Positions 7,390 to 15,745 of a stretch of DNA of 47,820 bases are shown here, piece by piece. Every line of letters starts with the position of its first letter. Positions within the stretch are counted from its first letter, which is position 1. Made by a program: the position numbers and the translations under genes. The notes beneath the pieces are model-generated. The model ran no database searches, had not been told where the DNA came from, and saw nothing but the letters and a program-made list of their open reading frames with translations. The DNA is from an uncultured Eubacteriales bacterium (GTDB lineage Bacteria > Bacillota > Clostridia > Oscillospirales > CAG-272), in the NCBI GenBank assembly GCA_900544985.1, contig UQXK01000008.1:1-47820 (forward strand). The letters are read 5' to 3'.

Positions 7390-8148
7390 TCAAAGTCTTA
7401 CGTTTATTCCGCTTTGTGCAAGCTCTTTTTTCAGTTCTTCTATCTTTATCTCCCCGAAATGGAAGACAGACGCGGCAAGTCCCGCCGATATTTCCGGTAC
7501 TTTATAGAAAAGCTCCTTAAAATCCTCGCTCTTTCCCGCGCCCCCCGACGCTATGACGGGCACTTTTACAATGTCGCACACTGCTTGAAGCATGGGAAGA
7601 TCAAAACCCTTTTTCACGCCGTCGGTGTCGATACTGTTCACAACTATCTCTCCCGCGCCGCGCCCGACTCCTTCTTTTATCCATTCAAGAGCGTCGATTC
7701 CCGTATTGTCTCTTCCGCCGCGCGAAAATACGGTGTACTTTCCGTCAACAAGCGAAATATCCGCGGAAAGCACCACACATTGGCTGCCGTATCTTTTCGC
7801 CGCCTCATCTATAAGAGAAGGATTTTTTATAGCGCCCGAGTTTACGCTCACCTTGTCCGCGCCGCTCGAAAGCACGCGCTCGAAATCTCCCAGCGTATTT
7901 ATCCCTCCGCCGACGGTAAGCGGAATAAACACCGTTTTTGCCGTCTCTTTAAGTATATCGGTAAAGATACCTCTGCCCTCCGCAGATGCGGTTATGTCGT
8001 AAAAAACAAGCTCGTCCGCGCCGCTCCTGCTGTAAAAATCCGCAAGAGTCACGGGAGAGGAAACGTCGGAAAGTCCTTTGAAATTTACGCCCTTTACAAC
8101 GCGCCCGTCCTTTACATCAAGGCACGGAATAATTCTTTTCGTTATCAT
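7390..8148 (-). CDS. hisF: Imidazole glycerol phosphate synthase, cyclase subunit
   Basis: 252 residues, full length. It is a (beta/alpha)8 barrel with the catalytic Asp in IIPCLDVKDGRVVKGVNF and the second in the NSIDTDGVKKG region. Phosphate-binding turns are TVGGGINTLGDFERVLSSGAD and VIASGGAGKSEDF. It uses ammonia delivered by HisH to turn PRFAR into imidazole glycerol phosphate and AICAR (step 5). The start overlaps the hisA stop by 4 bases (ATGA). Confidence 0.96.
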   Translation of the reverse strand: MITKRIIPCLDVKDGRVVKGVNFKGLSDVSSPVTLADFYSRSGADELVFYDITASAEGRGIFTDILKETAKTVFIPLTVGGGINTLGDFERVLSSGADKVSVNSGAIKNPSLIDEAAKRYGSQCVVLSADISLVDGKYTVFSRGGRDNTGIDALEWIKEGVGRGAGEIVVNSIDTDGVKKGFDLPMLQAVCDIVKVPVIASGGAGKSEDFKELFYKVPEISAGLAASVFHFGEIKIEELKKELAQSGINVRL

Positions 8149-8861
8149 ATATTCTCCGTTTTTATCGCTTCCGCAAGCGAGATATTGCCATTATATATCG
8201 CTTTTCCGAGTATCGCCCCGTACATATTCATCTTTGCAAGCTCATATAGCTCAGATACATCGGTAATGCCGCCTGACGCGATTATATTTATTCTGAATTT
8301 TGCAAGAAGCGAGCGGTAAAGCTCCATATTCGTCCCCGAAAGCGCGCCGTCGCGGGAAACGTCGGTGCATATGACGGTGCTCGTCCCGAAGCTTTCGAGC
8401 ATGGACAAAAATTCGTACACGTCCTTTCCGTCCGTTTTCGTCCAACCGTGAGTGGCTATTTTTCCGTCCTTTATATCGGCGCCGACGGCTATATGCTCTG
8501 CGTATTTTCCGACCATTTCTTTTGCGAAATCCGGATTTTCCGCGGCGACCGTTCCGAGTATCACGCGGGAAGCGCCCGCAGAAAGATATTTATATATCCT
8601 CTCTTCGTCGCGTATTCCTCCGCCGACCTCGACCGAAAGTCCGCTCTCTTTTATGAGCTTTATTATCATATCGAAATTATCCGTATTGCCGGAAAGCGCT
8701 CCGTCAAGGTCCACTACATGAAGGTTTGATGCGCCGTCTTTTTTAAAAGAAAGCGCAACTTCAAGCGGATTTTCGCCGTAGACCGTCATATTATCGTATT
8801 CTCCGCGCAGAAGGCGGACCGCTTTTCCGCCGCGCAGATCTATTGCAGGAAGTATCTTCAT
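8145..8861 (-). CDS. hisA: ProFAR isomerase (phosphoribosylformimino-AICAR-P isomerase)
   Basis: 238 residues, full length. It shares the HisF barrel fold: ILPAIDLRGGKAVRLLRGEY holds the first catalytic Asp, VEVGGGIRDEERIYKYLSAG a phosphate site, and CTDVSRDGALSGTNMELY the second catalytic Asp; NIIASGGITDVSEL follows. It performs an Amadori rearrangement of ProFAR to PRFAR (step 4). It lies between hisH (7-base gap) and hisF (4-base overlap), the standard order. TrpF activity (PriA-type bifunctionality) is not indicated. Confidence 0.96.
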   Translation of the reverse strand: MKILPAIDLRGGKAVRLLRGEYDNMTVYGENPLEVALSFKKDGASNLHVVDLDGALSGNTDNFDMIIKLIKESGLSVEVGGGIRDEERIYKYLSAGASRVILGTVAAENPDFAKEMVGKYAEHIAVGADIKDGKIATHGWTKTDGKDVYEFLSMLESFGTSTVICTDVSRDGALSGTNMELYRSLLAKFRINIIASGGITDVSELYELAKMNMYGAILGKAIYNGNISLAEAIKTENI

Positions 8862-8868
8862 AATGTTT

Positions 8869-9480
8869 TCAACCTTTCATTTCGCAGAATGCGCGCAATA
8901 TGGAAAGCCCCACGTCCCCGCTCTTTTCGGGATGGAACTGCACGCCGTAAACGTTTTCGTTCTGGACCGCCGCAGTGAGCGTCGCGCCGTACTCCGTCGT
9001 CGCGATGGTATTCTTTTCGCATTCCGTACCGTAGAACGAGTGAACGAAATATACAAAATCGCCCTTTTTTATATATTTGAAAAGCGGATTTTCGCAAAAA
9101 TCGAGCGCGTTCCACCCTATATGCGGAATCTTGAAATCCGACGGTATAACGTCCGATATCGGCTTTACGCTTCCATGTACGAGAGAAAGTCCGTCGTATT
9201 CCCCGAATTCGTAGCTTTTGTCGAAAAGAAGCTGCATTCCAAGACAAATGCCGAGCATTGGTTTGCCGTCTTTTATCTCCGAAAGGAGCGCTTCCTCGGC
9301 TCCCGATTCATAAAGTTTTTTTCTCGCGTCAGAAAACGCCCCCACACCGGGAAGAAGTATCCTGTCGCATTCGTGAAGCGTTTTTTTGTCGCTTGCCAAG
9401 ACCGTTTCATATCCGAGCTTTGCAAACGACGAGCGAAGGGAAAATATATTTCCCACGCCGTAATCGACTATACCGATCAT
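8869..9480 (-). CDS. hisH: Imidazole glycerol phosphate synthase, glutaminase subunit
   Basis: 203 residues, full length. It is a class I glutamine amidotransferase: IVDYGVGNIFSLRSSF at the N terminus, LPGVGAFSDA, the nucleophilic Cys in MLGICLGMQLLFDKS, VYFVHSFY, and the His/Glu pair in GVQFHPEKSGDVG. It releases ammonia from glutamine and channels it to HisF. The start ATG 9480 has AAGGAGAAAAC upstream. Confidence 0.96.
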   Translation of the reverse strand: MIGIVDYGVGNIFSLRSSFAKLGYETVLASDKKTLHECDRILLPGVGAFSDARKKLYESGAEEALLSEIKDGKPMLGICLGMQLLFDKSYEFGEYDGLSLVHGSVKPISDVIPSDFKIPHIGWNALDFCENPLFKYIKKGDFVYFVHSFYGTECEKNTIATTEYGATLTAAVQNENVYGVQFHPEKSGDVGLSILRAFCEMKG

Positions 9481-9603
9481 GTTTTCTCCTTGTTTTGCTT
9501 TTACTTTTGTGTTTTACGTAGTCCATGCCGCGAATAATATCTTTTTGCGGCGACTTTAATATCGCAAGCGCTCTTTACTTAAAAATCACGCCGTAAAAAG
9601 TTT

Positions 9604-10191
9604 TTATATAACGCCTTTTGTGGAAAGGACGGCGTCGCTTCCGCTCGGGCTTACCGCGTCTTTCAAAGCGTGGGCAAAAGCTTTGAATCCCGCCTCTATT
9701 TTGTGGTGGGTGTTCTCTCCGTAGAGCGCCTTTATGTGAAGCGTGAGCGCGCTCTTTCTGACAAGGGCGGAGAAAAATTCCTTTACAAGCTCCGTGTCCA
9801 TATCCCCGACCTTCTCGTTAAGCGCTCCGAGGTCAAATGCGAGCACTGCTCTGCCCGAAACATCTACGGCGCACATAACAAGACTTTCGTCCATGGGAAG
9901 TATCATATTTCCGTATCTTTTTATTCCGCACGGAGAGGAAAGAGCCTCCCCTATCGCTTCTCCGAGGCAAATTCCGATGTCCTCTACCGTATGATGATAG
10001 TCCACGTTCGTGTCGCCCTTGCATTTCACGGAAAGATCGAAATTTCCGTGGCACGCAAAAAGAGTGAGCATATGGTCGAGAAAACCGCACCCCGTGTCTA
10101 TATCATACTTACCGTTTCCGTAAAGCTCAAAGGAAAGAGAAATATCCGTTTCGGCTGTTTTTCTGTTTATGATTACATTTTTTTCTGCCAT
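9604..10191 (-). CDS. hisB: Imidazoleglycerol-phosphate dehydratase
   Basis: 195 residues, the monofunctional size. Mn-ligand motifs are present: DTGCGFLDHMLTLFACHG, DYHHTVEDIGICLGEAIGEAL, GIKRYGNMILPMDESL and THHKIEAGFKAFAHALKDA. It dehydrates imidazole glycerol phosphate to imidazole acetol phosphate (step 6). No phosphatase domain is fused; HisK covers that step. Gaps of 123 bases to hisH and 81 bases to hisC are the widest in the operon, but I see no terminator in either. Confidence 0.95.
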   Translation of the reverse strand: MAEKNVIINRKTAETDISLSFELYGNGKYDIDTGCGFLDHMLTLFACHGNFDLSVKCKGDTNVDYHHTVEDIGICLGEAIGEALSSPCGIKRYGNMILPMDESLVMCAVDVSGRAVLAFDLGALNEKVGDMDTELVKEFFSALVRKSALTLHIKALYGENTHHKIEAGFKAFAHALKDAVSPSGSDAVLSTKGVI

Positions 10192-10272
10192 TTTTGATTC
10201 CTCGCTTTTTACTTTGATAATGATAACGATGTTTTTAAAGAACGACCGTAAAACTTTTAAAAAAATAACAGA

Positions 10273-11337
10273 TCACTTTTTTATATTTATTATTTCGTCT
10301 ACTTTTGAAAGAAGAATATCCATCTGCGCCTTTGTGCCTATCGTTATGCGGAGAAAATCGGATATTCTCTCCGACCGGAAATGACGTACAAGCACGCCGC
10401 GCGCCTTCAATTCTTTATACAAAAATTCTCCCGTAAATCCGTCTTTTTTCGCAAAAACAAAGTTTGTGCAAGACGGAAGAACGGTAAAACCGCGTTTTTC
10501 AAGCTCTTTTTTCGTATATTCCCTGTTTTCCGCAATCATTTTAAGATTGTCTTTAAAATATTTTTCGTCGAGAATGCTCTCTTTTCCCGCCAGAAGAGTA
10601 AGGCGGTTTATGTTGTAGGGATTGAGCGAATATTTTATTCTGTTCATATCAGCGATAAGCCCTTCGTCCGCTATCGCAAAGCCGAGACGCGCCCCCGCAA
10701 GAGAACGCGATTTTGAAAAAGTCCTCGCAACAATAAGATTTTTGTATTTTTTTACAAGCTCCATCGCGCTCTCGCCGCCGAAATCAACATACGCTTCATC
10801 GATAAGAACGACATTTTCTTTATTGGTAGAAACGATCTTTTCTATATCCGAAAGAGGAAGCGCTCTTCCTGTCGGGGCGTTCGGGTTTGCGATTATAACC
10901 GTCGCGCCGACATTCATATAGTCGTCGGCTCTTACGGAAAAATCCTCCGCAAGCGGTATTTTTTTATAATCCGCACCGACAAGCTCCGAATATACGGAAT
11001 AAAATCCGTAAGTTATATCGGGGAAAACACACTTCTCTCCCGCGCAGAACGCAAAAAACGCAAATGCGAGAATCTCGTCGGATCCGTTTCCCAGAAGTAT
11101 ATTCCCGCGTTTGAAACCGTAGTAATCGGCTATCGTATCGCGGAGTTCTTTTCCTTCGGGGTCGGAGTAAAGCTTTAATTTGTCTATTTCCCCTTTGTCA
11201 ATTACCGCGGTAACGCGCGGCGAAGGGGGAAAAGGAGATTCATTTGTGTTTAATTTGACATATTCCATATCCTGCGGCTGCTCGCCGGGGACATACGCTT
11301 CAAGCCCCAGATATCTTTTTACCATGTAGCTCTTCAT
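10273..11337 (-). CDS. hisC: Histidinol-phosphate aminotransferase
   Basis: 354 residues, family-typical. It is a fold-type I PLP enzyme: KLNTNESPFPPSPRV near the N terminus, LGNGSDEILAFAFFAF, NPNAPTGRALPLSDIE, VLIDEAYVDFGG, the PLP lysine in RTFSKSRSLAGARLGFAIAD, and the phosphate-binding LRITIGTKAQMD at the end. It transfers an amino group from glutamate to imidazole acetol phosphate (step 7). It overlaps the hisD stop by 4 bases. Confidence 0.95.
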   Translation of the reverse strand: MKSYMVKRYLGLEAYVPGEQPQDMEYVKLNTNESPFPPSPRVTAVIDKGEIDKLKLYSDPEGKELRDTIADYYGFKRGNILLGNGSDEILAFAFFAFCAGEKCVFPDITYGFYSVYSELVGADYKKIPLAEDFSVRADDYMNVGATVIIANPNAPTGRALPLSDIEKIVSTNKENVVLIDEAYVDFGGESAMELVKKYKNLIVARTFSKSRSLAGARLGFAIADEGLIADMNRIKYSLNPYNINRLTLLAGKESILDEKYFKDNLKMIAENREYTKKELEKRGFTVLPSCTNFVFAKKDGFTGEFLYKELKARGVLVRHFRSERISDFLRITIGTKAQMDILLSKVDEIINIKK

Positions 11338-12617
11338 TTTTCTTCGTCCTTTTCAAAGCGTATCGTAGCGCTTTTTGCGTGAGCATGGAGTCCCTCGTGA
11401 CGGGCAAAGCAGTCCACTTTATCCGCGACCTTACTTAAAGCGTCCGTCGTATAATATATAAAGGAAGATTTCTTTATAAAATCGTCTACCGAAAGAGGAC
11501 TTGAAAATTTCGCCGTGCCCGATGTAGGGAGCGTGTGATTCGGTCCCGCAAAATAGTCGCCGAGCGCTTCGGGGCAGTTTCTTCCAAGGAAGATAGAGCC
11601 TGCGTTCTTTATCTTCGAAAGAAGCGCGAACGGGTCGTCGACGCAGACTTCGAGATGTTCGGGAGCTATTTCGTTTGCGGTGTCTATAACGCCGTCAAGA
11701 GAGGAACGAACGATAATTTTTCCGCAGTTGTCGATAGATATTCTCGCGATCTCCGCGCGCGGAAGAAGAGGAATCTGTCTTTCAAGCTCCGCGCTTACGT
11801 TTTCCGCGAGTTCTTCGCTGTCCGTAACGAGAACAGCCGTCGCTATCTTGTCGTGCTCCGCCTGAGAAAGCATGTCCGCGGCGACAAAACGCGGGTTCGC
11901 TTTTCCGTCGGCAATTATAAGAATCTCGCTCGGTCCCGCTATCATATCTATTCCGACAATGCCGAATACCTGTCTTTTCGCCTCTGCTACAAAGGCATTT
12001 CCCGGTCCTACTATCTTATCCACTTTTCCGACAGTTTCGGTACCGTATGCAAGCGCCGCGACAGCGCCCGCACCGCCGACTTTGTATATTTTATCCACGC
12101 CCGCAAGGCTTGCCGCGGCGAGTATCGCGGGAGAAACAACGCCGTTTTTTGCAGGTGTCGTCATAACTATCTCGGAACAGCCGGCAATTTTCGCGGGGAT
12201 CGCGTCCATAAGAACGGTGGAAGGATAGCTTGCCGTTCCGCCCGGAACATAAAGACCCACTTTTTCGACAGGCGTTATCTTCTGACCGAGCACAACGCCC
12301 TCTTTCTCCGTCATTACGAAGCCCTGTCTTACCTGCTTTTCATGGAAAGCGCGAATATTGTCTCTCGCCTCCGTCATAGCCGCAAGAAGCGCGGGATCTG
12401 TGTTTTCAAGCGCGTCGTCTATTTCTTCTTTCGAAACAAGAAGGGAGTCCGGCGCGCCGCCGTCGAATTTTTCACAGTATTCGAAAAGCGCCTTGTCGCC
12501 GTTTTTTCTTACATTTTCGATTATATCGGAAACGATTTTCGATACGTCGACCTTTGATGTATCGCGCGCCATTATCTCCTCTACCGAAAGAGAATCGTTT
12601 TTATATATCTTTATCAT
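11334..12617 (-). CDS. hisD: Histidinol dehydrogenase
   Basis: 427 residues, full length. Landmarks include LYVPGGTASYPSTVLMDAIP, VGGAGAVAALAYGTETV, KIVGPGNAFVAEAKRQVFG, DMIAGPSEILIIAD, QAEHDKIATAVLVT (Zn ligands Q and H), AGSIFLG, PEALGDYFAGPNHTLPTSG (catalytic D/H) and a C-terminal HEGLHAHAKSA. It makes two successive NAD oxidations of histidinol to histidine (steps 9-10). It follows hisG at a 6-base gap and overlaps hisC by 4 bases. Confidence 0.96.
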   Translation of the reverse strand: MIKIYKNDSLSVEEIMARDTSKVDVSKIVSDIIENVRKNGDKALFEYCEKFDGGAPDSLLVSKEEIDDALENTDPALLAAMTEARDNIRAFHEKQVRQGFVMTEKEGVVLGQKITPVEKVGLYVPGGTASYPSTVLMDAIPAKIAGCSEIVMTTPAKNGVVSPAILAAASLAGVDKIYKVGGAGAVAALAYGTETVGKVDKIVGPGNAFVAEAKRQVFGIVGIDMIAGPSEILIIADGKANPRFVAADMLSQAEHDKIATAVLVTDSEELAENVSAELERQIPLLPRAEIARISIDNCGKIIVRSSLDGVIDTANEIAPEHLEVCVDDPFALLSKIKNAGSIFLGRNCPEALGDYFAGPNHTLPTSGTAKFSSPLSVDDFIKKSSFIYYTTDALSKVADKVDCFARHEGLHAHAKSATIRFEKDEEK

Positions 12618-12623
12618 AAAAGT

Positions 12624-13253
12624 TTATTTCCTTTCCGAAATCTTCTTTTTCAGCACGTCTATTTTATCCGCCTTGAAACGGTAGCTCGCCTTGTTCGCGA
12701 TGAGATGTGCGCTTATCGGCATTATATCCGTTACAACTTCAAGATTGTTTTCTTTCAGCGTCGTGCCCGTCTCCACGATATCGACTATAACATCCGTCAT
12801 GCCGAGTATCGGCGCAAGCTCTATTGAACCGTTGAGCTTGAATATCTCTATTCCGCGCCCCTTGTCCGAATAATATTTTTTTGTTATATTGACAAACTTT
12901 GTAGCAACTTTGAGCGGTCTTTCGAAATCGTCTCGAAATCCCTTTTTCCCAGCCACCGCAACACGGCATTTGCCTATGTCAAGATCGCAAAGGTCAAAAA
13001 CATCGGGCTCGTATTCGAGAAGTATGTCCTTTCCCACAACGCCGACGTCGGCGGCGCCGTGCTCTACGTATATCGCAACATCGGACGGCTTTACCCAGAA
13101 AAATCTTACGCCCTTTTCTTCGTTTTCGAAGATGAGCTTTCTGTTGTTTTCAAGTATCGACGGGCAATCAAAACCGCTTCCCGCAAACATGGAATAAGCC
13201 TTTTCTCCGAGTCTGCCCTTCGGCAAAGCCACATTTAACATATCTTTATTCAT
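12624..13253 (-). CDS. hisG: ATP phosphoribosyltransferase, short (HisZ-dependent) catalytic subunit
   Basis: 209 residues: the short HisG form lacking the C-terminal allosteric domain. Seen are NVALPKGRLGEKAYSMFAGS, VKPSDVAIYVEHGAADVGVV, GKDILLEY, KVATKFVNITKKYYSDKG and the PRPP-loop-like VDIVETGTTLKENNLEVV. It commits PRPP and ATP to histidine synthesis and needs HisZ for activity and histidine feedback. The hisZ stop overlaps its start (ATGA), as expected for subunits made in equal amounts. Confidence 0.95.
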   Translation of the reverse strand: MNKDMLNVALPKGRLGEKAYSMFAGSGFDCPSILENNRKLIFENEEKGVRFFWVKPSDVAIYVEHGAADVGVVGKDILLEYEPDVFDLCDLDIGKCRVAVAGKKGFRDDFERPLKVATKFVNITKKYYSDKGRGIEIFKLNGSIELAPILGMTDVIVDIVETGTTLKENNLEVVTDIMPISAHLIANKASYRFKADKIDVLKKKISERK

Positions 13254-14347
13254 TTGATCTCCCCCGAATCTTCCCCGAAAACAATGATTTTCTCCGCTTC
13301 CGGAACGGCATTTCCCGCTCTTACCACCATTACGCGCGCCCCGTTTTCGCGAAGCGAATCCGCAAATTTCAAAACAGAGCCGATATCGTCGCCCTCTTTA
13401 TATTTCACAACAAAATCGAGTTTTTTCGAGGTATCCGTCTCGCTGTAAAGCTCGATAAGGTCAAGATAGATCGCAAAACCGCAGGCAAGACTTTTTTTGC
13501 CTAGTTTTTCTAAAAGCTTGTCGTATCTTCCGCCGGAAAGCACATTTTTCGGCACGTTTTCAAGGTATCCCTGGAATACGATACCGTTATAGTAGCTCAT
13601 ATCGTTGATTATGGAAAAATCGAGGTTTATATTTTTCCCGTAACCCGCGCGGGAAAGAAACACATACACATCCGAAAGCTCGTCAAGCGCGGACTTCGCG
13701 TCTTCGCACGCGCAAAGCTCTCTTGCCTCTTTCATGGCGTTTTCGAACGAACCGTGTATTTCTGAAAGGCGGGAAACCGTCTTTGCGTTTTCCTCTTTTA
13801 TTCCGTCCTCTATGCAGGAATTGTATATTCCCTTGGCGTCTTTTTTCTGCAAAAGCGCCGTTATACGGCATTTTGCCGCTTCGGAAAGCCCGAAACAAGA
13901 GAGAAGCGCCGAGACAAAGCCTATATGAGAAAGATCGAGCGTAAAATGCTCTCCGAGCACCGCCATGCTCTTTGCCGCGAGCAGGACCGTTTCGCATTCC
14001 GTATATGTATCTATATCGCCTATACATTCAAGCCCGACCTGCGGTATCTCTCTGTATTCATGTATTCCGCGCGATGTTCTGTAAACGTTTTCGTTATAAT
14101 AAACGCGGACGTTTTCGCCGTCCTTTGCGTTTTTCGCTATCGACAGCGTTATGTCGGGTTTTAAGGCGAGGAGCCTTCCGTCAAGGTCATTGAAGGATAT
14201 TATATTCTCCGTCGTGAGGAAATTTTTATGCTCCATATAAAAGGAGTACTCCTCGAATTTGCTCATCTTGAAAAGACGGTATCCGTACTTTTCGTATAAT
14301 TCACGAAGCTTGTAAATGAGAGCTTCGCTTTCGGTAAAAATCTTCAT
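13250..14347 (-). CDS. hisZ: ATP phosphoribosyltransferase regulatory subunit
   Basis: 365 residues from ATG 14347 (MKIFTESEAL); the frame continues upstream to 14389 but that part overlaps the promoter. It is a class II aminoacyl-tRNA synthetase-like fold derived from HisRS: KYGYRLFKMSKFEEYSFY, LLALKPDITLSIAKNA, YYNENVYRTSRGIHEYREIPQVGLE (motif 2-like), DLSHIGFVSALLS and LSGGRYDKLLEKLGKKSLACGF (motif 3-like). It lacks tRNA-charging ability and serves as the histidine-sensing partner of HisG. First gene of the operon, about 43 bases from the predicted transcription start. Confidence 0.93.
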   Translation of the reverse strand: MKIFTESEALIYKLRELYEKYGYRLFKMSKFEEYSFYMEHKNFLTTENIISFNDLDGRLLALKPDITLSIAKNAKDGENVRVYYNENVYRTSRGIHEYREIPQVGLECIGDIDTYTECETVLLAAKSMAVLGEHFTLDLSHIGFVSALLSCFGLSEAAKCRITALLQKKDAKGIYNSCIEDGIKEENAKTVSRLSEIHGSFENAMKEARELCACEDAKSALDELSDVYVFLSRAGYGKNINLDFSIINDMSYYNGIVFQGYLENVPKNVLSGGRYDKLLEKLGKKSLACGFAIYLDLIELYSETDTSKKLDFVVKYKEGDDIGSVLKFADSLRENGARVMVVRAGNAVPEAEKIIVFGEDSGEIK

Positions 14348-14397
14348 ATTTTTTCTCTTTCGTTTTAGCGCATTACTTTGGTAAAACAACGTGATAT

Positions 14398-14426
14398 ATT
14401 ATAGCACGTTATTTTTTATTTTTCAA
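14398..14426 (-). promoter_or_regulatory. his operon promoter with an inverted repeat over the -10 region
   Basis: On the minus strand TTGAAA (14426-14421), 17 bases, then TATAAT (14403-14398). AACGTG (14388-14393) and CACGTT (14405-14410) form an inverted repeat with an 11-base spacer straddling the -10, the position of a repressor operator. The leader of about 45 bases is too short for a T-box or an attenuator. The binding protein is not identifiable from this window. Confidence 0.75.
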
Positions 14427-14558
14427 CAGTAAAAAAGAGTTTTTTTCGATTTTTTTTGCGCCGCTCGGGCGTTTTTTCGAAAAACACCGAAATAAGACCG
14501 TAAAAACAGTATATTCAAAACCGTTTTTGCGCTTTTTTACCGCATGCAAAGCAGGGAT

Positions 14559-15362
14559 TTATGTGCATTTTCTCAAAATGCGGTTGTAAACGCGCCCGCT
14601 TCCGCCGTTGTTCCCCGTAATCTTCAAAGTTCCGTCACCGATAAATTTTTCTATGCAGCGCGCGATAAAATCGTCACCTATTCCGAACTGATATTTTGAA
14701 ATCACGCTTCCTATAACGGAAGCTTCACAAAATTCCGACGGTTGAAGGACAATTTCGCCGAGAATATATTTATCGTATATATTTTCGGAAACGCTCACAA
14801 GCATTCCGTTGATAACGGCGCGAAGAGAAGCGTTTTCTTTTCTGAGAGCTCTCCAATGTTCCGCCATATGTATCATAATATTGTAAGGCAGTTTTTTGCC
14901 TTTCTTTGCAAATTCTCCGAAGAGCTCCGGCTCAACTTCTCCGAAGCCTATATATCTTACGGCAGTGCCGTCGGCACGTTCATAAAATTCCGGGAGCTTT
15001 ACAAGCGAAACATCGGGTTTTCCCGGACCGATACGGGAAAGCTGCTCTATTATAAAATATGCGCCGCAGACCTCGTCGGGAGTTTTGCCGCTCCACACCC
15101 TTATAGACTCTGCATTTTTTGCTCTTCTTATTAAAACGGAAAGATTTTCTCTGTCTTTTTCGAACAACTCCTCCGCCTTTTTTTCATCATCTCCGCAGAA
15201 AATACAGCGCAATGTTTCCCTTCTTTTTTCTCCTATGCCGTCTTCGTCTATCTCTCCCCTACTAAACGGCGAAGAAAAACACAAAACATCGTTTTTTCTT
15301 CCCTTTGCAAACGAAAAAGAAAGTCCCATAGCGGCGCTCTCGCCGAAAACTATCTCCAACAC
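14559..15362 (-). CDS. DUF1835 / DUF3658 domain-containing protein
   Basis: 267 residues starting at GTG 15362, which gives the family-typical beginning (M)LEIVFGESAAMGLSF and has CAGGAAGAGG eight bases upstream; an earlier in-frame GTG at 15392 lacks a site. The N-terminal DUF1835 part contains LIRRAKNAESIRVWSGKTPDE and CGAYFIIEQL; the C-terminal DUF3658 part contains MAEHWRALRKENASLRAVINGMLVSV and a winged-helix-like GDDFIARCIEKFIGDGTLKI. Cytoplasmic, no catalytic motif I recognise, function unknown. It is a single gene flanked by the his promoter and a repeat-rich spacer. Confidence 0.75.
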   Translation of the reverse strand: MLEIVFGESAAMGLSFSFAKGRKNDVLCFSSPFSRGEIDEDGIGEKRRETLRCIFCGDDEKKAEELFEKDRENLSVLIRRAKNAESIRVWSGKTPDEVCGAYFIIEQLSRIGPGKPDVSLVKLPEFYERADGTAVRYIGFGEVEPELFGEFAKKGKKLPYNIMIHMAEHWRALRKENASLRAVINGMLVSVSENIYDKYILGEIVLQPSEFCEASVIGSVISKYQFGIGDDFIARCIEKFIGDGTLKITGNNGGSGRVYNRILRKCT

Positions 15363-15392
15363 AGATATTTCCTCTTCCTGATATAGATTCAC

Positions 15393-15745
15393 GGTAATCT
15401 ACTAAAAACAGCGAAAAACAACCGCATACTATTTATCCGCCGCTTTTTTGCGGCGGATCCGAGTTGTTTTATCATCTGAACTTAGGGGAACGCATAAGAA
15501 ACTTTTTGAAAAAAGTTTCTTATGGATCTTCAAAAACTTTCACAAAAATAAATGAGTGCATTCGGTGCAAAGTTCTTTTGCCTACTTTTCTCCGAAAGAA
15601 AAGTAGGTCGGTGCAAAGTTCTTCCCTACGAAGGAATATAACTTCAAAAAAGGTCCTTTTTTATATCCAAAAACTTTCACAAAAAATAAAATTGTACATT
15701 TGGTGTAAAGTTCTTTGGCACACCTTTCTCCGAAAGAAAGGTGTG
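15393..15745. repeat. Gene-free spacer with two tandem copies of a hairpin-bearing repeat and two other strong hairpins
   Basis: Two related units of about 77 bases start at 15531 and 15668. Both begin with CAAAAACTTTCACAAAAA, continue with GGTG(C/T)AAAGTTCTTT, and end in a hairpin with an 11-bp perfect stem and a CCGAA loop (15581-15607 and 15719-15745). The stems differ (CCTACTTTTCT against CACACCTTTCT) but the opposite arms change to match. Upstream are a 9-bp GC-rich hairpin (ATCCGCCGC, 15435-15458) and a perfect 14-bp hairpin CATAAGAAACTTTT with a TGAA loop (15493-15524). The last hairpin abuts the YitT stop codon and is followed on the plus strand by TTATTTTTT. No ORF of note. Confidence 0.8.

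Noticed and set aside
7339..8319. 326-codon plus-strand frame opposite hisF/hisA
   Set aside because: It is a shadow of two clearly functional genes on the other strand; composition-driven, Arg/Tyr/Ser-rich, with no family pattern or ribosome site.
11535..12557. 340-codon plus-strand frame opposite hisD
   Set aside because: Antisense shadow of a complete hisD; no recognisable domain.
14347..14398. T-box or attenuator leader for the his operon
   Set aside because: The transcribed leader is only about 45 bases; no T-box motif and no terminator/antiterminator pair.
15531..15745. Possible CRISPR array
   Set aside because: Only two units with long, similar 'spacers' and an internal hairpin; no cas genes. 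It is a hairpin repeat instead.
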